Assembly: GCA_945898275.1 (NCBI GenBank)
Contig: CAMDHZ010000018.1
Coordinates: 1-58,380 of the forward strand
Direction: 5' to 3'
Origin: Chitinophaga pinensis
Lineage (GTDB): Bacteria > Bacteroidota > Bacteroidia > UKL13-3
DNA length: 58,380 nucleotides
This document shows, piece by piece, positions 34,686 to 43,883 of this stretch. The notes under the pieces are model-generated. The model saw nothing but the letters and a program-made list of their open reading frames with translations, ran no database searches and was not told the origin of the DNA. The translations under genes and the position numbers were made by a program. Each line of letters starts with the position of its first letter. The stretch's first letter is position 1.

Positions 34686-35765
34686 TTAATTAGAATTCGC
34701 AACCATTGGGTTAGCATTCAGCACTGCTATTTGTTGCGCCACGCGCTCTGCAATTTGCTTAAATGACTTCTGCGCAGGCGTATTCTCTTGCAGGGCAGCC
34801 GGCACTCCGGCATCGCCTCCTTCTCTTACGCTCATATAAATAGGTATTTCTCCAAGAAAGGGAACATTTAACACATTGCTCATGGTTTTTCCGCCACCAT
34901 AGCCAAAAATATGGTATTTATTGTCGGGTAACTCGGCAGGGGTAAAATAGGCCATGTTTTCAACAATGCCTAAAATTGGCACTTTAACAGGTGTCATGCC
35001 AAACATTGTTGCAGCTTTGTAGGCATCAGCCAAAGCAATTGCTTGCGGGGTGGTAACCATCACAATGCCCGTTAAAGGAACTACTTGCAACATGGTTAAA
35101 TGTATGTCGCCAGTACCAGGAGGTAAATCTAAAATTAGGTAATCTAATTCGCCCCAATCGGTATCATTCACAAACTGACGCAAGGCAGACGAAACCATTG
35201 GCCCACGCCACACCACGGCTTGTTCTGGCTTAATTAAAAACCCAATGGATAGCAATTTGATTCCAAATTTTTCGATAGGAATCATAAGAGATTTGCCGTC
35301 CACGTCTTTCATCATGGGCTGGCTATCCATTTCGCCAAACATCATGGGTACAGAAGGACCATGAATGTCTGCATCTAATAAACCCACTTTTGCACCAGTT
35401 AAGGAAAGGGCAATTGCGAGGTTACTGCTAACGGTTGATTTTCCAACTCCACCTTTTCCACTGGCTACAGCAATGATGTTTTTTACACCCGGAAGGGTTA
35501 ATTTATCTGGCCTGTTGCTGGTAACATTGGCGGTCATTTCTATTTTCACCTCGGCATTTTCATCCACTAAAGCATGAATTGCTTGGATGCAATCTTTTTC
35601 AATTTTATCCTTCATAGGGCATGCAGGCGTGGTTAATACCACTGTAAAACTAACATCCTTTCCTTCTACCACTACATTTTTAATCATGTTAAGGCTCACT
35701 AAATCTTTCCTTAAATCTGGCTCCTGCACGGTACTTAAAGCCTTTATGATATCATTTGCGTTCAT
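34686..35765 (-). CDS. Mrp/ApbC-type Fe-S carrier ATPase
   Basis: A 359-residue P-loop ATPase of the Mrp/NBP35 family. Residues 1-85 are a MIP18 (DUF59) domain with a conserved cysteine in TPACPMKDKIEKDC. The ATPase domain follows, with the deviant Walker A GKGGVGKSTVSSNLA at about residue 105 and switch motifs LLDADIHGPSVP and LILDLPPGTGD. The C-terminal CXXC of many Mrp proteins is not obvious here. It should bind and transfer a 4Fe-4S cluster together with the downstream Nfu protein. Confidence 0.93.
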   Translation of the reverse strand: MNANDIIKALSTVQEPDLRKDLVSLNMIKNVVVEGKDVSFTVVLTTPACPMKDKIEKDCIQAIHALVDENAEVKIEMTANVTSNRPDKLTLPGVKNIIAVASGKGGVGKSTVSSNLAIALSLTGAKVGLLDADIHGPSVPMMFGEMDSQPMMKDVDGKSLMIPIEKFGIKLLSIGFLIKPEQAVVWRGPMVSSALRQFVNDTDWGELDYLILDLPPGTGDIHLTMLQVVPLTGIVMVTTPQAIALADAYKAATMFGMTPVKVPILGIVENMAYFTPAELPDNKYHIFGYGGGKTMSNVLNVPFLGEIPIYMSVREGGDAGVPAALQENTPAQKSFKQIAERVAQQIAVLNANPMVANSN

Positions 35766-35858
35766 TAAATTTACTTCTTTTATAATTCAACAAATATCGT
35801 GTGTTTTTGTTGCAGTGCAAGAATACTCAAGTTCATCCTATAAACTTTCTGCTTTATC

Positions 35859-35868
35859 GGTTCAAACC
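35859..35868 (+). repeat. GGTTCAAACC dispersed repeat, copy 8 (intergenic)
   Basis: Lies in the short spacer between the Mrp and LytS-like genes, about 38 nt before the kinase start; followed by GAA and a long A tract. Confidence 0.8.
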
Positions 35869-35905
35869 GAAAAAAAAAGAAACAAACCTAGATATTTGTA
35901 GCACC

Positions 35906-36937
35906 ATGCAGCATTTTTTTGACAAAAGAGATATTCTTATTAGGCACAGCATCATCTTGATATTATCTATGTTGTTTGGGCTAAGTATGGTTTCTGACGA
36001 CCCAGCATTATTCACTTTGGAGGGTTGGTTAAAGGCATTGACTTGGAACTTCCTTTTCATTTCTTTTATTTGGAACGGCAATATGGCCTTATTCAAAATT
36101 GGGCCTTTTGAAAAACTAAGTTGGGAAACAGAACCAAGAAAGAAGATTTTAGTAGCCTTAGTTGTGGCGTTATTTTGGCCAATTTTGTGCTACTATTTAT
36201 TTAATATATATTTTTATGAACCTATTCTTGGATACCCATGTGAGTTAGGTTCAAAAGAGAATGTTATTTTTTTGATTATTACCGTAAACATTACCTTACT
36301 TATTAATGCAATTATGGTAGCCAATGAGTTTTTTGTGCATTGGCGTAAGTCTAAACTTGAGAAGGAAGCTTTGAAAAGAATTACCATTAGTGCAGAATTT
36401 GAAAGTTTAAAAAACCAGGTAAACCCTCATTTTTTGTTTAATGCGCTAAATACTTTATCTGGATTAATAGATGAAGAGCCCAAAATTGCATCCAGATTTG
36501 TCCAAAAATTATCTTCGGTTTACCGCTATTTACTTTCTCAAAAAGATAAAGAAATTGTTAGTTTAGGCGAGGAACTTGAATTTCTAAGAAGTTATATTTT
36601 CCTTTATCAAATTAGGTTTGGAGAAAACTTTAAAGTAGAAATTGATATTCCTTCCAATTTGATGCACAAAGAGATTGTAACCTTAACGCTTCAAATGTTG
36701 TTTGAAAACGCCATAAAGCACAATGTCATTAGCAAAGAAAAACCTTTAACAGTTAGCATTTATGGCAAGGAAAATAAGCTTTGTGTGAGTAATAATTTAC
36801 AGCCCAAAACCATTCTAACCGAAAGCAATGGCATAGGCCTCGAAAATATCAAAAACAGGTATGCAATTGTGAGTGAAGAGTTGGTTGAAATTAGCAAAAC
36901 AGCAAGTACATTTTCGGTTTGTATTCCTTTAATTTAA
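35906..36937 (+). CDS. LytS-like sensor histidine kinase
   Basis: A protein of 343 residues starting at ATG (MQHFFDKRDILIRH); 35 more codons upstream are open but only through GTG/TTG and lack family similarity. Four membrane helices (about residues 13-30, 40-60, 75-95, 115-140) form the sensor. The His-kinase part has the phosphorylated histidine in NQVNPHFLFNALNTL, and the ATPase part has LTLQMLFENAIKHN and GIGLENIKNRY. Its partner is the LytTR regulator 4 nt downstream. The signal is unknown. Confidence 0.92.
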   Translation: MQHFFDKRDILIRHSIILILSMLFGLSMVSDDPALFTLEGWLKALTWNFLFISFIWNGNMALFKIGPFEKLSWETEPRKKILVALVVALFWPILCYYLFNIYFYEPILGYPCELGSKENVIFLIITVNITLLINAIMVANEFFVHWRKSKLEKEALKRITISAEFESLKNQVNPHFLFNALNTLSGLIDEEPKIASRFVQKLSSVYRYLLSQKDKEIVSLGEELEFLRSYIFLYQIRFGENFKVEIDIPSNLMHKEIVTLTLQMLFENAIKHNVISKEKPLTVSIYGKENKLCVSNNLQPKTILTESNGIGLENIKNRYAIVSEELVEISKTASTFSVCIPLI

Positions 36938-36941
36938 TCGT

Positions 36942-37700
36942 ATGAAATTAATCTTAATTGAAGATGAATTGCCCGCTTTAAGGCGATTGAGTAAAATGTT
37001 ATTGGAGCTCATGCCTGAGGCAGAAATTCTAGGTTCTGCAGATACCATTGACGACGCCGTTGCCTTGTTTCAGCAGCATAAAGACGCGCAATTAGCATTA
37101 ATGGACATAGAGCTTGCAGATGGACAAAGCTTTGAAATTTTTAATCGCATTGCGGTAACAATTCCAATTATTTTTACAACTGCTTATGACGAATTTGCCT
37201 TAAAAGCTTTCAAGGTAAATAGCATTGATTATTTGTTAAAACCCATAGACCCTGATGAGTTAAAGCAAGCTTTGGAAAAATTTAAAAAGCTGCAAACGCC
37301 ATCAAATTCGGTGAACTTACAAGAATTACTGGTTTCATTTAACCAGAAAACTGAGGCTAATTTTAAGCAACGCTTTTTAGTGAAAATGGGTCAGAAATAC
37401 CTATCCATTAACATCTCAGAAGTGGCGTATTTTAACGCGAATGAAAAGGTGGTGTATTTGGTAACCAAAGACCAAAAGAAGTATATTATAGATTATACCT
37501 TAGATGAATTAGAAGGTATGGTTGAACCAAAAGCATTTTTTAGGTTGAACCGACAATATCTTTCAAAAATTGACGCAATAGAGAGTATTTCAAGCTATTT
37601 TAATGGTAAGCTAAAAATTCAATTGAATCCTAATGTAGTTGATGAAATTTTGGTAAGCAGAGAGCGTGCCTCGGAATTTAAACAATGGTTGAACCAATAA
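36942..37700 (+). CDS. LytTR-family response regulator
   Basis: A 252-residue DNA-binding regulator. The receiver (1-115) has D8/D-pair EDE, phosphoacceptor D55 (LALMDIELADG), switch threonine (IFTTAYDEFA) and lysine (YLLKPIDPDEL). The LytTR DNA-binding domain (about 145-252) has the usual FFRLNRQYLSKIDAIESI near its middle. It pairs with the LytS-like kinase. Three copies of the 9-bp inverted repeat GGTTGAACC lie in its last 180 bases, one overlapping the stop region. The stop codon is 4 nt from the convergent radical SAM gene. Confidence 0.94.
   Translation: MKLILIEDELPALRRLSKMLLELMPEAEILGSADTIDDAVALFQQHKDAQLALMDIELADGQSFEIFNRIAVTIPIIFTTAYDEFALKAFKVNSIDYLLKPIDPDELKQALEKFKKLQTPSNSVNLQELLVSFNQKTEANFKQRFLVKMGQKYLSINISEVAYFNANEKVVYLVTKDQKKYIIDYTLDELEGMVEPKAFFRLNRQYLSKIDAIESISSYFNGKLKIQLNPNVVDEILVSRERASEFKQWLNQ
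37520..37695. repeat. Three GGTTGAACC inverted repeats in the 3' part of the LytTR gene
   Basis: Perfect 9-bp inverted repeats at 37520-37528, 37543-37551 and 37687-37695. They are one base shorter in the centre than the dispersed GGTTCAAACC family. Confidence 0.7.
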
Positions 37701-37704
37701 CTAA

Positions 37705-38724
37705 TTAGGCCCAAACCTTAGTGCCTTCGGTACAATTGGTGCAAATGTCTATTTCTTTTCTACCTCTCAAAATTGCCGAACGAAAATTATAATAGGCTTT
37801 ACTTTTCCAGACCCTTTCAAAGCTGTCGACACTCACATCCCCAAAACGATGGGTAGCATCTTTGTCGAAACAGCAAGGCACTACAAGTCCGTCCCAAGTA
37901 ATAACAGAACCGCGCCACATGCGCCAGCATTGGTTCAACAATTCATTTTTAATGACATACCCTTCCTCCGTTTTTTTGTAACGGCTAAACTTATCGGCTT
38001 CAGGAATTAAGTCATCCGTATGTTTGTAATCATAAATTTGGGCTGTTTTAATTCCCAATTCATCGACCCCTAATTCTTTGGCTTTCTTTTTTAATGCTGG
38101 AATTTGGTGCTCATTGTGTTTGAAAGCAATGAATTGCCAAATGATATTTGGAGTAGTTTTGCCAAGCTTCTTTTTCCAATAAACAATTCTTTCAGTGCCT
38201 GCTAAAACCTTTTCTAAGTTACCTCCTACTCTGTACTTTTCGTAAGTTTCTTGAGTTAGGCCATCCATAGAAATGATGAGTCTATCTAAACCACTTTCAA
38301 CAGTTGCTTTGGCCATTTCATCTGTAAAATAATGACCATTGCTAGAAGTTGCAGTATATACATTTTTGGAGGCGGCATATTTTACAAATTCAAGAAAGTT
38401 TTTGTTAAGAAAAGGCTCCCCTTGAAAATATAAAATTAAGTACATTAAATCTCCATGAAGCTCATCAATTATTTTTCTATACAAAGGTAAATCTAGCATT
38501 CCCGTACTTCGCGAAAACTCCCTCAAACCGCTTGGACATTGGGGGCACCTGAGATTACAACTTGTGGTTGGCTCAATCTCCATAACAACTGGGTTTCCCC
38601 AATGAATAGGGCTTTTCAGTAAAAGAGAAAACTTATAACTCAAGTATAGTTTGATTGCATTTGCAATTTTTCTATTGTTGAGCTTAGAAAAGAAATTTAT
38701 ACCATCAGCAAAGTTTAGGTTCAT
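37705..38724 (-). CDS. Radical SAM/SPASM domain protein
   Basis: A 339-residue radical S-adenosylmethionine enzyme. The 4Fe-4S motif CxxxCxxC is in TTSCNLRCPQCPSGLREF (about residues 52-68), followed by the TIM-barrel signatures FQGEPFLNK and GLDRLIISMDGLTQETY. The C-terminal SPASM-type cysteines are in NQCWRMWRG, VVPCCFDKDATH and DICTNCTEG, which suggests further Fe-S clusters. The substrate is unknown. The start lies 3 nt after the ftsZ stop, so it appears to be the last gene of the dcw operon, which is unusual. Confidence 0.88.
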   Translation of the reverse strand: MNLNFADGINFFSKLNNRKIANAIKLYLSYKFSLLLKSPIHWGNPVVMEIEPTTSCNLRCPQCPSGLREFSRSTGMLDLPLYRKIIDELHGDLMYLILYFQGEPFLNKNFLEFVKYAASKNVYTATSSNGHYFTDEMAKATVESGLDRLIISMDGLTQETYEKYRVGGNLEKVLAGTERIVYWKKKLGKTTPNIIWQFIAFKHNEHQIPALKKKAKELGVDELGIKTAQIYDYKHTDDLIPEADKFSRYKKTEEGYVIKNELLNQCWRMWRGSVITWDGLVVPCCFDKDATHRFGDVSVDSFERVWKSKAYYNFRSAILRGRKEIDICTNCTEGTKVWA

Positions 38725-38727
38725 TGT

Positions 38728-40344
38728 TTAATCTACATTATCATGTAGGAAGGTGTTGTTGCTTTTAATTTCCGGTCTACCAGACTCGTCATCAAACAAA
38801 CTCAACCTAGAAACTTGAGAGGTTGAAGAATGTGGTACTTCGTTTAAACGTTTCATTTTACGTTTGTAAGCAGGTTCCTTTTCCATATCTCGCAATCCTT
38901 GAGGAGATTTAATACTAACATTCAGCTCCATTAAAGTCTTGATGCGATGTACTTTGCTTTCAATTTTACGTTCTTGGTCTTCAATTGAGGCATTGTTTAT
39001 GGGTCTGGCATAAGACTCATTTGAACTTGTCTTCAAAGACATTTCATTTGGGTTTTCTTCGGCAGTTGGTTCAAAAAAGGGCTCTGAATATTCTGTTTCA
39101 TAAAAATCTTCCTCTTCAATGCGAAGGTTCATTTCCAAAGGGTCTAATATTTCTTCTGACCTAATTTCATTCATGATTTCATCGAGGTTAAATCTAACCT
39201 CGACAGGCGGAACTGGCAATTTAGTTTCAGCTACAGGAACTGAAGCAGGAGGAGTTGTGGATTGAACACTTGGAGGCAAGACATCTTCAATTTCCTCTTC
39301 ATATAAATTAGCTTTATGGTTGAGGGGTGCTGTTTCTACTTTCCCAACAATGATTTTATTTTCTTTGGGTGCAGCTTCAAAACCTGTAGCAATGATTGTA
39401 ACAGAGATATTATCTTCTAAGGTATCATCATAACTGGTTCCAATGATCATTTCGGCCGTAAAGCCACTCTCTTCTTGTATGTAATCAGAGATTAAGCTAA
39501 ATTCATCCATTAACAATTCATAAGCACCTTGAGAAGTGCTGATGTTAAGTAATATATTTTTAGCACCAGTGATTCTGCTATCATTTAACAAAGGTGAACT
39601 CAAAGCTGTTTTAACTGCTTCAAGCGCACGGTTATCGCCTTTTGCTTTTGCAGAGCCCATAAGCGCAACGCCGCTAAAACGCATTACTGTTCTAACGTCT
39701 TCAAAATCTACGTTGATATCGCCTGGGTAGGTGATTACCTCGGCAATACCTTTAGCAGCCGTATTTAATATTTCGTTAGCATGACCTAAAGCTTGGCGCA
39801 TTGGAAGGTTTCCATACATTTCCTTTATCTTATCATTTGAAATAATAAGTAAACAATCAACACTGTTTTTGAGTGCTTCAATACCTTCTTTTGCATATTC
39901 AATTCTTCTTTTGCCTTCAAAGGCAAATGGGGTGGTAACAATACCCACTGTTAAAATACCCATTTCCCTTGCGGTTTTTGCAATGATTGGAGCAGCGCCA
40001 GTTCCAGTTCCACCGCCCATTCCGGCAGTTATAAAAACCATTTTGGTATTTACCCCTAACATTTCAATGATGTCTTCAATTGCTTCCATCGCAGAGTTTT
40101 TGCCAACTTCTGGGTTTGAGCCTGCACCTAATCCTTCAGTTAGGCTTGCACCCAATTGAATTTTTGTTGGAATTGGGCTGGCTTCTAAGGCTTGTAAATC
40201 CGTATTACAAACCATAAAATCTACACCCTTAATGCCTTGGCTATACATATAGTTGACAGCATTTGAGCCACCACCACCAACGCCCAATACTTTTATTATT
40301 GAAGCCCTATCTTTTGGCAAATTGAATTTTAATAAACTTTCCAT
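38728..40344 (-). CDS. ftsZ: Cell division protein FtsZ
   Basis: A 538-residue tubulin-like GTPase that forms the division ring. The GTPase core (about 1-325) has GVGGGGSNAVNYM, the signature GGGTGTGAAPIIAKTARE and the T7 loop region NVDFEDVRTVM. An acidic, proline-containing linker of about 200 residues follows, longer than in E. coli FtsZ. The extreme C-terminus (NNTFLHDNVD) corresponds to the conserved peptide that binds FtsA. It lies 25 nt downstream of ftsA. Confidence 0.97.
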   Translation of the reverse strand: MESLLKFNLPKDRASIIKVLGVGGGGSNAVNYMYSQGIKGVDFMVCNTDLQALEASPIPTKIQLGASLTEGLGAGSNPEVGKNSAMEAIEDIIEMLGVNTKMVFITAGMGGGTGTGAAPIIAKTAREMGILTVGIVTTPFAFEGKRRIEYAKEGIEALKNSVDCLLIISNDKIKEMYGNLPMRQALGHANEILNTAAKGIAEVITYPGDINVDFEDVRTVMRFSGVALMGSAKAKGDNRALEAVKTALSSPLLNDSRITGAKNILLNISTSQGAYELLMDEFSLISDYIQEESGFTAEMIIGTSYDDTLEDNISVTIIATGFEAAPKENKIIVGKVETAPLNHKANLYEEEIEDVLPPSVQSTTPPASVPVAETKLPVPPVEVRFNLDEIMNEIRSEEILDPLEMNLRIEEEDFYETEYSEPFFEPTAEENPNEMSLKTSSNESYARPINNASIEDQERKIESKVHRIKTLMELNVSIKSPQGLRDMEKEPAYKRKMKRLNEVPHSSTSQVSRLSLFDDESGRPEIKSNNTFLHDNVD

Positions 40345-40369
40345 ATCCTTTTTTCCTTAAGGTTAATAA

Positions 40370-41686
40370 TTAGAAATCGCTAAGGTCTTTATCATCATTT
40401 AGCCAATTTTTACCCTTTTCTACTAAACGTTTTAGAAACCCAACTCCTGTTTTCCCTTCCTCATCAGTATCCATCTTTTTGCGGCCTGTTTCATCCTTTG
40501 AATTGCTAATGGCGAGTCTTTCCTCTTCTGCCAAAAGGCCTTTGATTACTAGTCCAACCCCAGTTGCATATATTGGGCTTTTGATTTCTTCTACAAATGT
40601 TTTTCCAATATGTTCATTGGCATATCCAATTCTGGCATCCAAGCTAGTAACGTATTCTGCTAATTTATCAATATGTTTAAGCTGAGAACCTCCACCAGTA
40701 ATAACAACACCTGCATTGAGTTTGCGTTCTAATCTTGAACTTTTTATTTCATACAAAACCGACTCAAAAATTTCTTCAACTCTCGCTTGAATAACCATGG
40801 CTAAATTTTTTACTGCAACTTCTTTTGGAGGCCTTCCATGAAAACTAGGAATACATACTATTTCATTTTCTTTATTTTCTTCGGCTAGGGCTGAACCAAA
40901 CTTTACTTTTAACGCTTCAGCTTGGTTTTTTAGCACATTGCAGCCTTCTTCTACATCTTTGGTAATGATATTTCCGCCAAATGGAATAACAGCAGTATGT
41001 CTGATAATACCATTTTTAAAGATAGCAACATCGGTAGTACCTCCACCAATATCTACTAAACAAACACCAGCTTCCATTTCTTCTGGTGTAAGCACTGCTT
41101 CGGCAGAAGAAAGCGGTTCAAGAATTAAATCGGCCACCTCTAAGCCAGAGCGGTCAACACTTTTATAAATATTTGTGATGGCATCTACATTACCAGTGAT
41201 AATGTGAAAATTAGAGGACAAGCGAACGCCAGACATGCCAATTGGATCAAGCACATCTCCCCAATCATCTACAGCATATTCTTGAGGTAGAACATGGATT
41301 ATTTTATCTCCCGGAGATAGGGCAAGTTTATTGGTATCCGCAATTAAACGCTTAACGTCTTCGCGGCTTACTTCAACTGCCTCTGTACCTAAGCTGATGC
41401 TATTTCTATGTTGTAAGCTTTTGATATGTTGACCTGCAATGCCCACATGCACGCTATGCAAAACCAATTTAATTTCGTTTTTCAATAAGGATTGACGCGC
41501 TTTTTCAATGGCCTCATTGATGGCTTTCACCGTCTTTTCAATGTTGCGCACTTCGCCCCTGATGACACCAAGGCTTTCGGCTTTCCCCATGCCGAGCACT
41601 TCAATTTTGCCACCTTCATTTCTTCTACCTACAATGGCGCAAACCTTTGTGGTACCTATATCTAATCCTATAATTACACTTGACAT
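40370..41686 (-). CDS. ftsA: Cell division protein FtsA
   Basis: A 438-residue actin-like ATPase that links FtsZ filaments to the membrane and recruits later division proteins. The phosphate-1 loop is IIGLDIGTTKVCAIVG, the phosphate-2 region is CLVDIGGGTTDVAIFKNG and the adenosine loop is GVVITGGGSQLKHID. The C-terminal 40 residues contain the amphipathic stretch GFLKRLVEKGKNWL, the membrane-targeting helix. It sits 8 nt after ftsQ. Confidence 0.96.
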   Translation of the reverse strand: MSSVIIGLDIGTTKVCAIVGRRNEGGKIEVLGMGKAESLGVIRGEVRNIEKTVKAINEAIEKARQSLLKNEIKLVLHSVHVGIAGQHIKSLQHRNSISLGTEAVEVSREDVKRLIADTNKLALSPGDKIIHVLPQEYAVDDWGDVLDPIGMSGVRLSSNFHIITGNVDAITNIYKSVDRSGLEVADLILEPLSSAEAVLTPEEMEAGVCLVDIGGGTTDVAIFKNGIIRHTAVIPFGGNIITKDVEEGCNVLKNQAEALKVKFGSALAEENKENEIVCIPSFHGRPPKEVAVKNLAMVIQARVEEIFESVLYEIKSSRLERKLNAGVVITGGGSQLKHIDKLAEYVTSLDARIGYANEHIGKTFVEEIKSPIYATGVGLVIKGLLAEEERLAISNSKDETGRKKMDTDEEGKTGVGFLKRLVEKGKNWLNDDKDLSDF

Positions 41687-41694
41687 GTTCCTAA

Positions 41695-42495
41695 TTATTT
41701 TTTTCCAATTACCTGACCTTTAAATCTTAAATCTATACTTCTATACTTGTTCCAGCCAATTCGGTTCAAACCTTCTTGACAAAAAACAAGCATCATTTCA
41801 AACTTTTCTTCGAGGTTCTCAGTAGTCCCAAAAATGAAATAGGCTCGTCCAACTTTTGGGACCAGCACAAGTTCATTATCGGCTCTTACAAATATCTGTT
41901 CAATAAATGCATTCAAGAATGGGTCTTTATCAACATAAGAGGCCATATCATATAGTTGCTTTCCTACAAAAGAGTACACCGTGTCTCCCTTCTCATATCT
42001 TTCAAAAATATTACCATTAGCCACAGGTACATGGGCAGTGTATGCATCACTAATAGGTATTTTGAACCCTTTTTTATCCAAATAGTATTGTGTGCCATCA
42101 AATCGAATTACCCTTAATATAGGGACTCTTTGAACCACCTTTATGTTCATTTCACCATGGAGGTCTATGTAAACATCTGCCTTTTCTATGTGTACTTGTT
42201 TGGTTAATTTTTGTTCAAATTTTGAAACATTAATTTCTTTCATTGGCAATCCAATGAGCTTTTTGCCCTCACCAATTTCATGTCTAATGACGTCGAAAAC
42301 ACTTTGCCTGTTAAAGAACCTTACATCAAGTGGATAAATACTGATATTAACTTTTTTACATTTAAGTTCTTGCTCTTGCTTGTTTACAAAAGCAAGCGCA
42401 AATACAAGTCCGCCCAACATGCCAACCCAAGCAGTAATGAGCAAGCCTTTTTTAAGCAGCTTTAGCCATTTATCATATTTAGGCTTATCTGTCAT
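41695..42495 (-). CDS. ftsQ: Cell division protein FtsQ
   Basis: A 266-residue bitopic protein: a short cytoplasmic N-terminus, one membrane helix at about 17-36 (LLITAWVGMLGGLVFALAFV), then POTRA-like and FtsQ domains in the periplasm (KKVNISIYPLDVRFFNRQSV, QRVPILRVIRFDGTQYYLD). It helps assemble the divisome. Sequence similarity to proteobacterial FtsQ is low, as usual, so the call rests on topology and on the position between murC and ftsA. Its start overlaps murC by 4 nt. Confidence 0.88.
   Translation of the reverse strand: MTDKPKYDKWLKLLKKGLLITAWVGMLGGLVFALAFVNKQEQELKCKKVNISIYPLDVRFFNRQSVFDVIRHEIGEGKKLIGLPMKEINVSKFEQKLTKQVHIEKADVYIDLHGEMNIKVVQRVPILRVIRFDGTQYYLDKKGFKIPISDAYTAHVPVANGNIFERYEKGDTVYSFVGKQLYDMASYVDKDPFLNAFIEQIFVRADNELVLVPKVGRAYFIFGTTENLEEKFEMMLVFCQEGLNRIGWNKYRSIDLRFKGQVIGKK
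41763..41772 (+). repeat. GGTTCAAACC dispersed repeat, copy 9
   Basis: Lies near the end of ftsQ, read as Gly-Leu-Asn. Confidence 0.85.
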
Positions 42496-43883
42496 TTAAG
42501 TTTTAAACGAATAGGTTCAACCAAAGTATCTATATCCCCTGCGCCTAAGGTTAAAAACAGGCTAGGTTGCAAAGCACCTACTCTTTCAATAAGTTGTTCT
42601 TTGGTGCATAATTCAATCTCATTACACTTGATATTTTCGAGCAACATGGCAGAGCTTATTCCTGGAATTGGCAATTCACGTGCTGGGTATATATCCAATA
42701 AAAGAAGGTGGTCTATTAATGAAAGGCTTTCTGCAAATCCTTCTGCAAAATCTCTGGTTCTTGAGTATAAATGGGGTTGAAAAGCCACCACCAATTTATG
42801 ATTCGGGTACATACGTTTTACCGAGGTAAGAATGGCTTTAAGTTCTTCTGGATGATGCGCATAATCATCAATAAAGACCCTGTACTTTTCTTTGATGATG
42901 TATTCAAAACGTCTTTTTACACCTGAAAAAGATGCAAGTCCTTCCTTAATTTCCTCATGCGACAACCCAGCTTTTAAGGCAATGGCAGCAGCGGCAATGG
43001 CATTTTCTACGTTGTGCAAACCTGGAATTCCCAAAGAAACATCCGAGATAATTTGATGGTTCAAACTCAAATCAAAAATATGTTCAGCTTCGTTTATTCT
43101 AATGTTATAAGCAAAATTATCTGCAGCTTCTGTTAGTCCATAAGTTTGAAATGGCACCTTTAATCTATCTATGATATCTAATCCAATTTTGATAAATAAC
43201 ATTCCGCCAGGCATGATTCTTTTGGTGTATTGCACAAAAGAATCTTTCATGGCATCATGCTCCCCGTAAATGTCTAAATGGTCGGCATCTGTTGAGGTAA
43301 TAACCGCCAAGGTGGGAGACAAAGTTAAAAATGAGCGATCAAACTCATCGGCCTCTACCACATTATATTGGTTATAAGTAGGTATTTCTGCGGCCTTTTG
43401 ATGCAGCAAAAGGTTGCTATTATAATTGCTCGAAATACCCCCTAAAAATGCATTACAACCCACGGTACTTTGCGCCAATAAATGAGCAACCATTGTAGAA
43501 GTAGTTGTTTTACCATGCGTGCCCGCAATCCCAATAGTTTTATAGGCTCTACTTATAGTGCCTAAGACCTCTGAGCGCTTTTGAATTTCAAATTTATTTG
43601 CTTTAAGCCAAGCCCACTCTTGATGATTAGCAGGGATAGCCGGTGTTAACACAATTAAAGTATCTTTAACACCTAGGTTTAAGGTTTGAACCAAAGTGGG
43701 AGTATCTTCATAATGAATATACATGCCTTCGTCTACTAATTTTTTAGTAAGAGGAGTTTCAGTTTTATCATAGCCTAGTACTGTAATTCCTAAGTGGTTA
43801 AAATACCTAGCGATAGCACTCATTCCAATACCGCCAATCCCTAAAAAATACGCAATTCTTATTTCTTTTAGTTCCATACTCAT
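42492..43883 (-). CDS. murC: UDP-N-acetylmuramate--L-alanine ligase
   Basis: A 463-residue cytoplasmic Mur ligase that adds L-alanine to UDP-MurNAc. Seen are the N-terminal dinucleotide-like fold (FLGIGGIGMSAIARYFNHLG), the ATP-binding loop GIAGTHGKTTTSTMVAHLL, the middle-domain motif NVVEADEFDRSFLTL and the C-terminal DDYAHHPEELKA. The THGKT form distinguishes MurC from MurD/E. It overlaps both murG and ftsQ by 4 nt. Confidence 0.97.
   Translation of the reverse strand: MSMELKEIRIAYFLGIGGIGMSAIARYFNHLGITVLGYDKTETPLTKKLVDEGMYIHYEDTPTLVQTLNLGVKDTLIVLTPAIPANHQEWAWLKANKFEIQKRSEVLGTISRAYKTIGIAGTHGKTTTSTMVAHLLAQSTVGCNAFLGGISSNYNSNLLLHQKAAEIPTYNQYNVVEADEFDRSFLTLSPTLAVITSTDADHLDIYGEHDAMKDSFVQYTKRIMPGGMLFIKIGLDIIDRLKVPFQTYGLTEAADNFAYNIRINEAEHIFDLSLNHQIISDVSLGIPGLHNVENAIAAAAIALKAGLSHEEIKEGLASFSGVKRRFEYIIKEKYRVFIDDYAHHPEELKAILTSVKRMYPNHKLVVAFQPHLYSRTRDFAEGFAESLSLIDHLLLLDIYPARELPIPGISSAMLLENIKCNEIELCTKEQLIERVGALQPSLFLTLGAGDIDTLVEPIRLKLK
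43683..43692 (-). repeat. GGTTCAAACC dispersed repeat, copy 10
   Basis: Lies in murC, read as Val-Gln-Thr. Confidence 0.85.
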
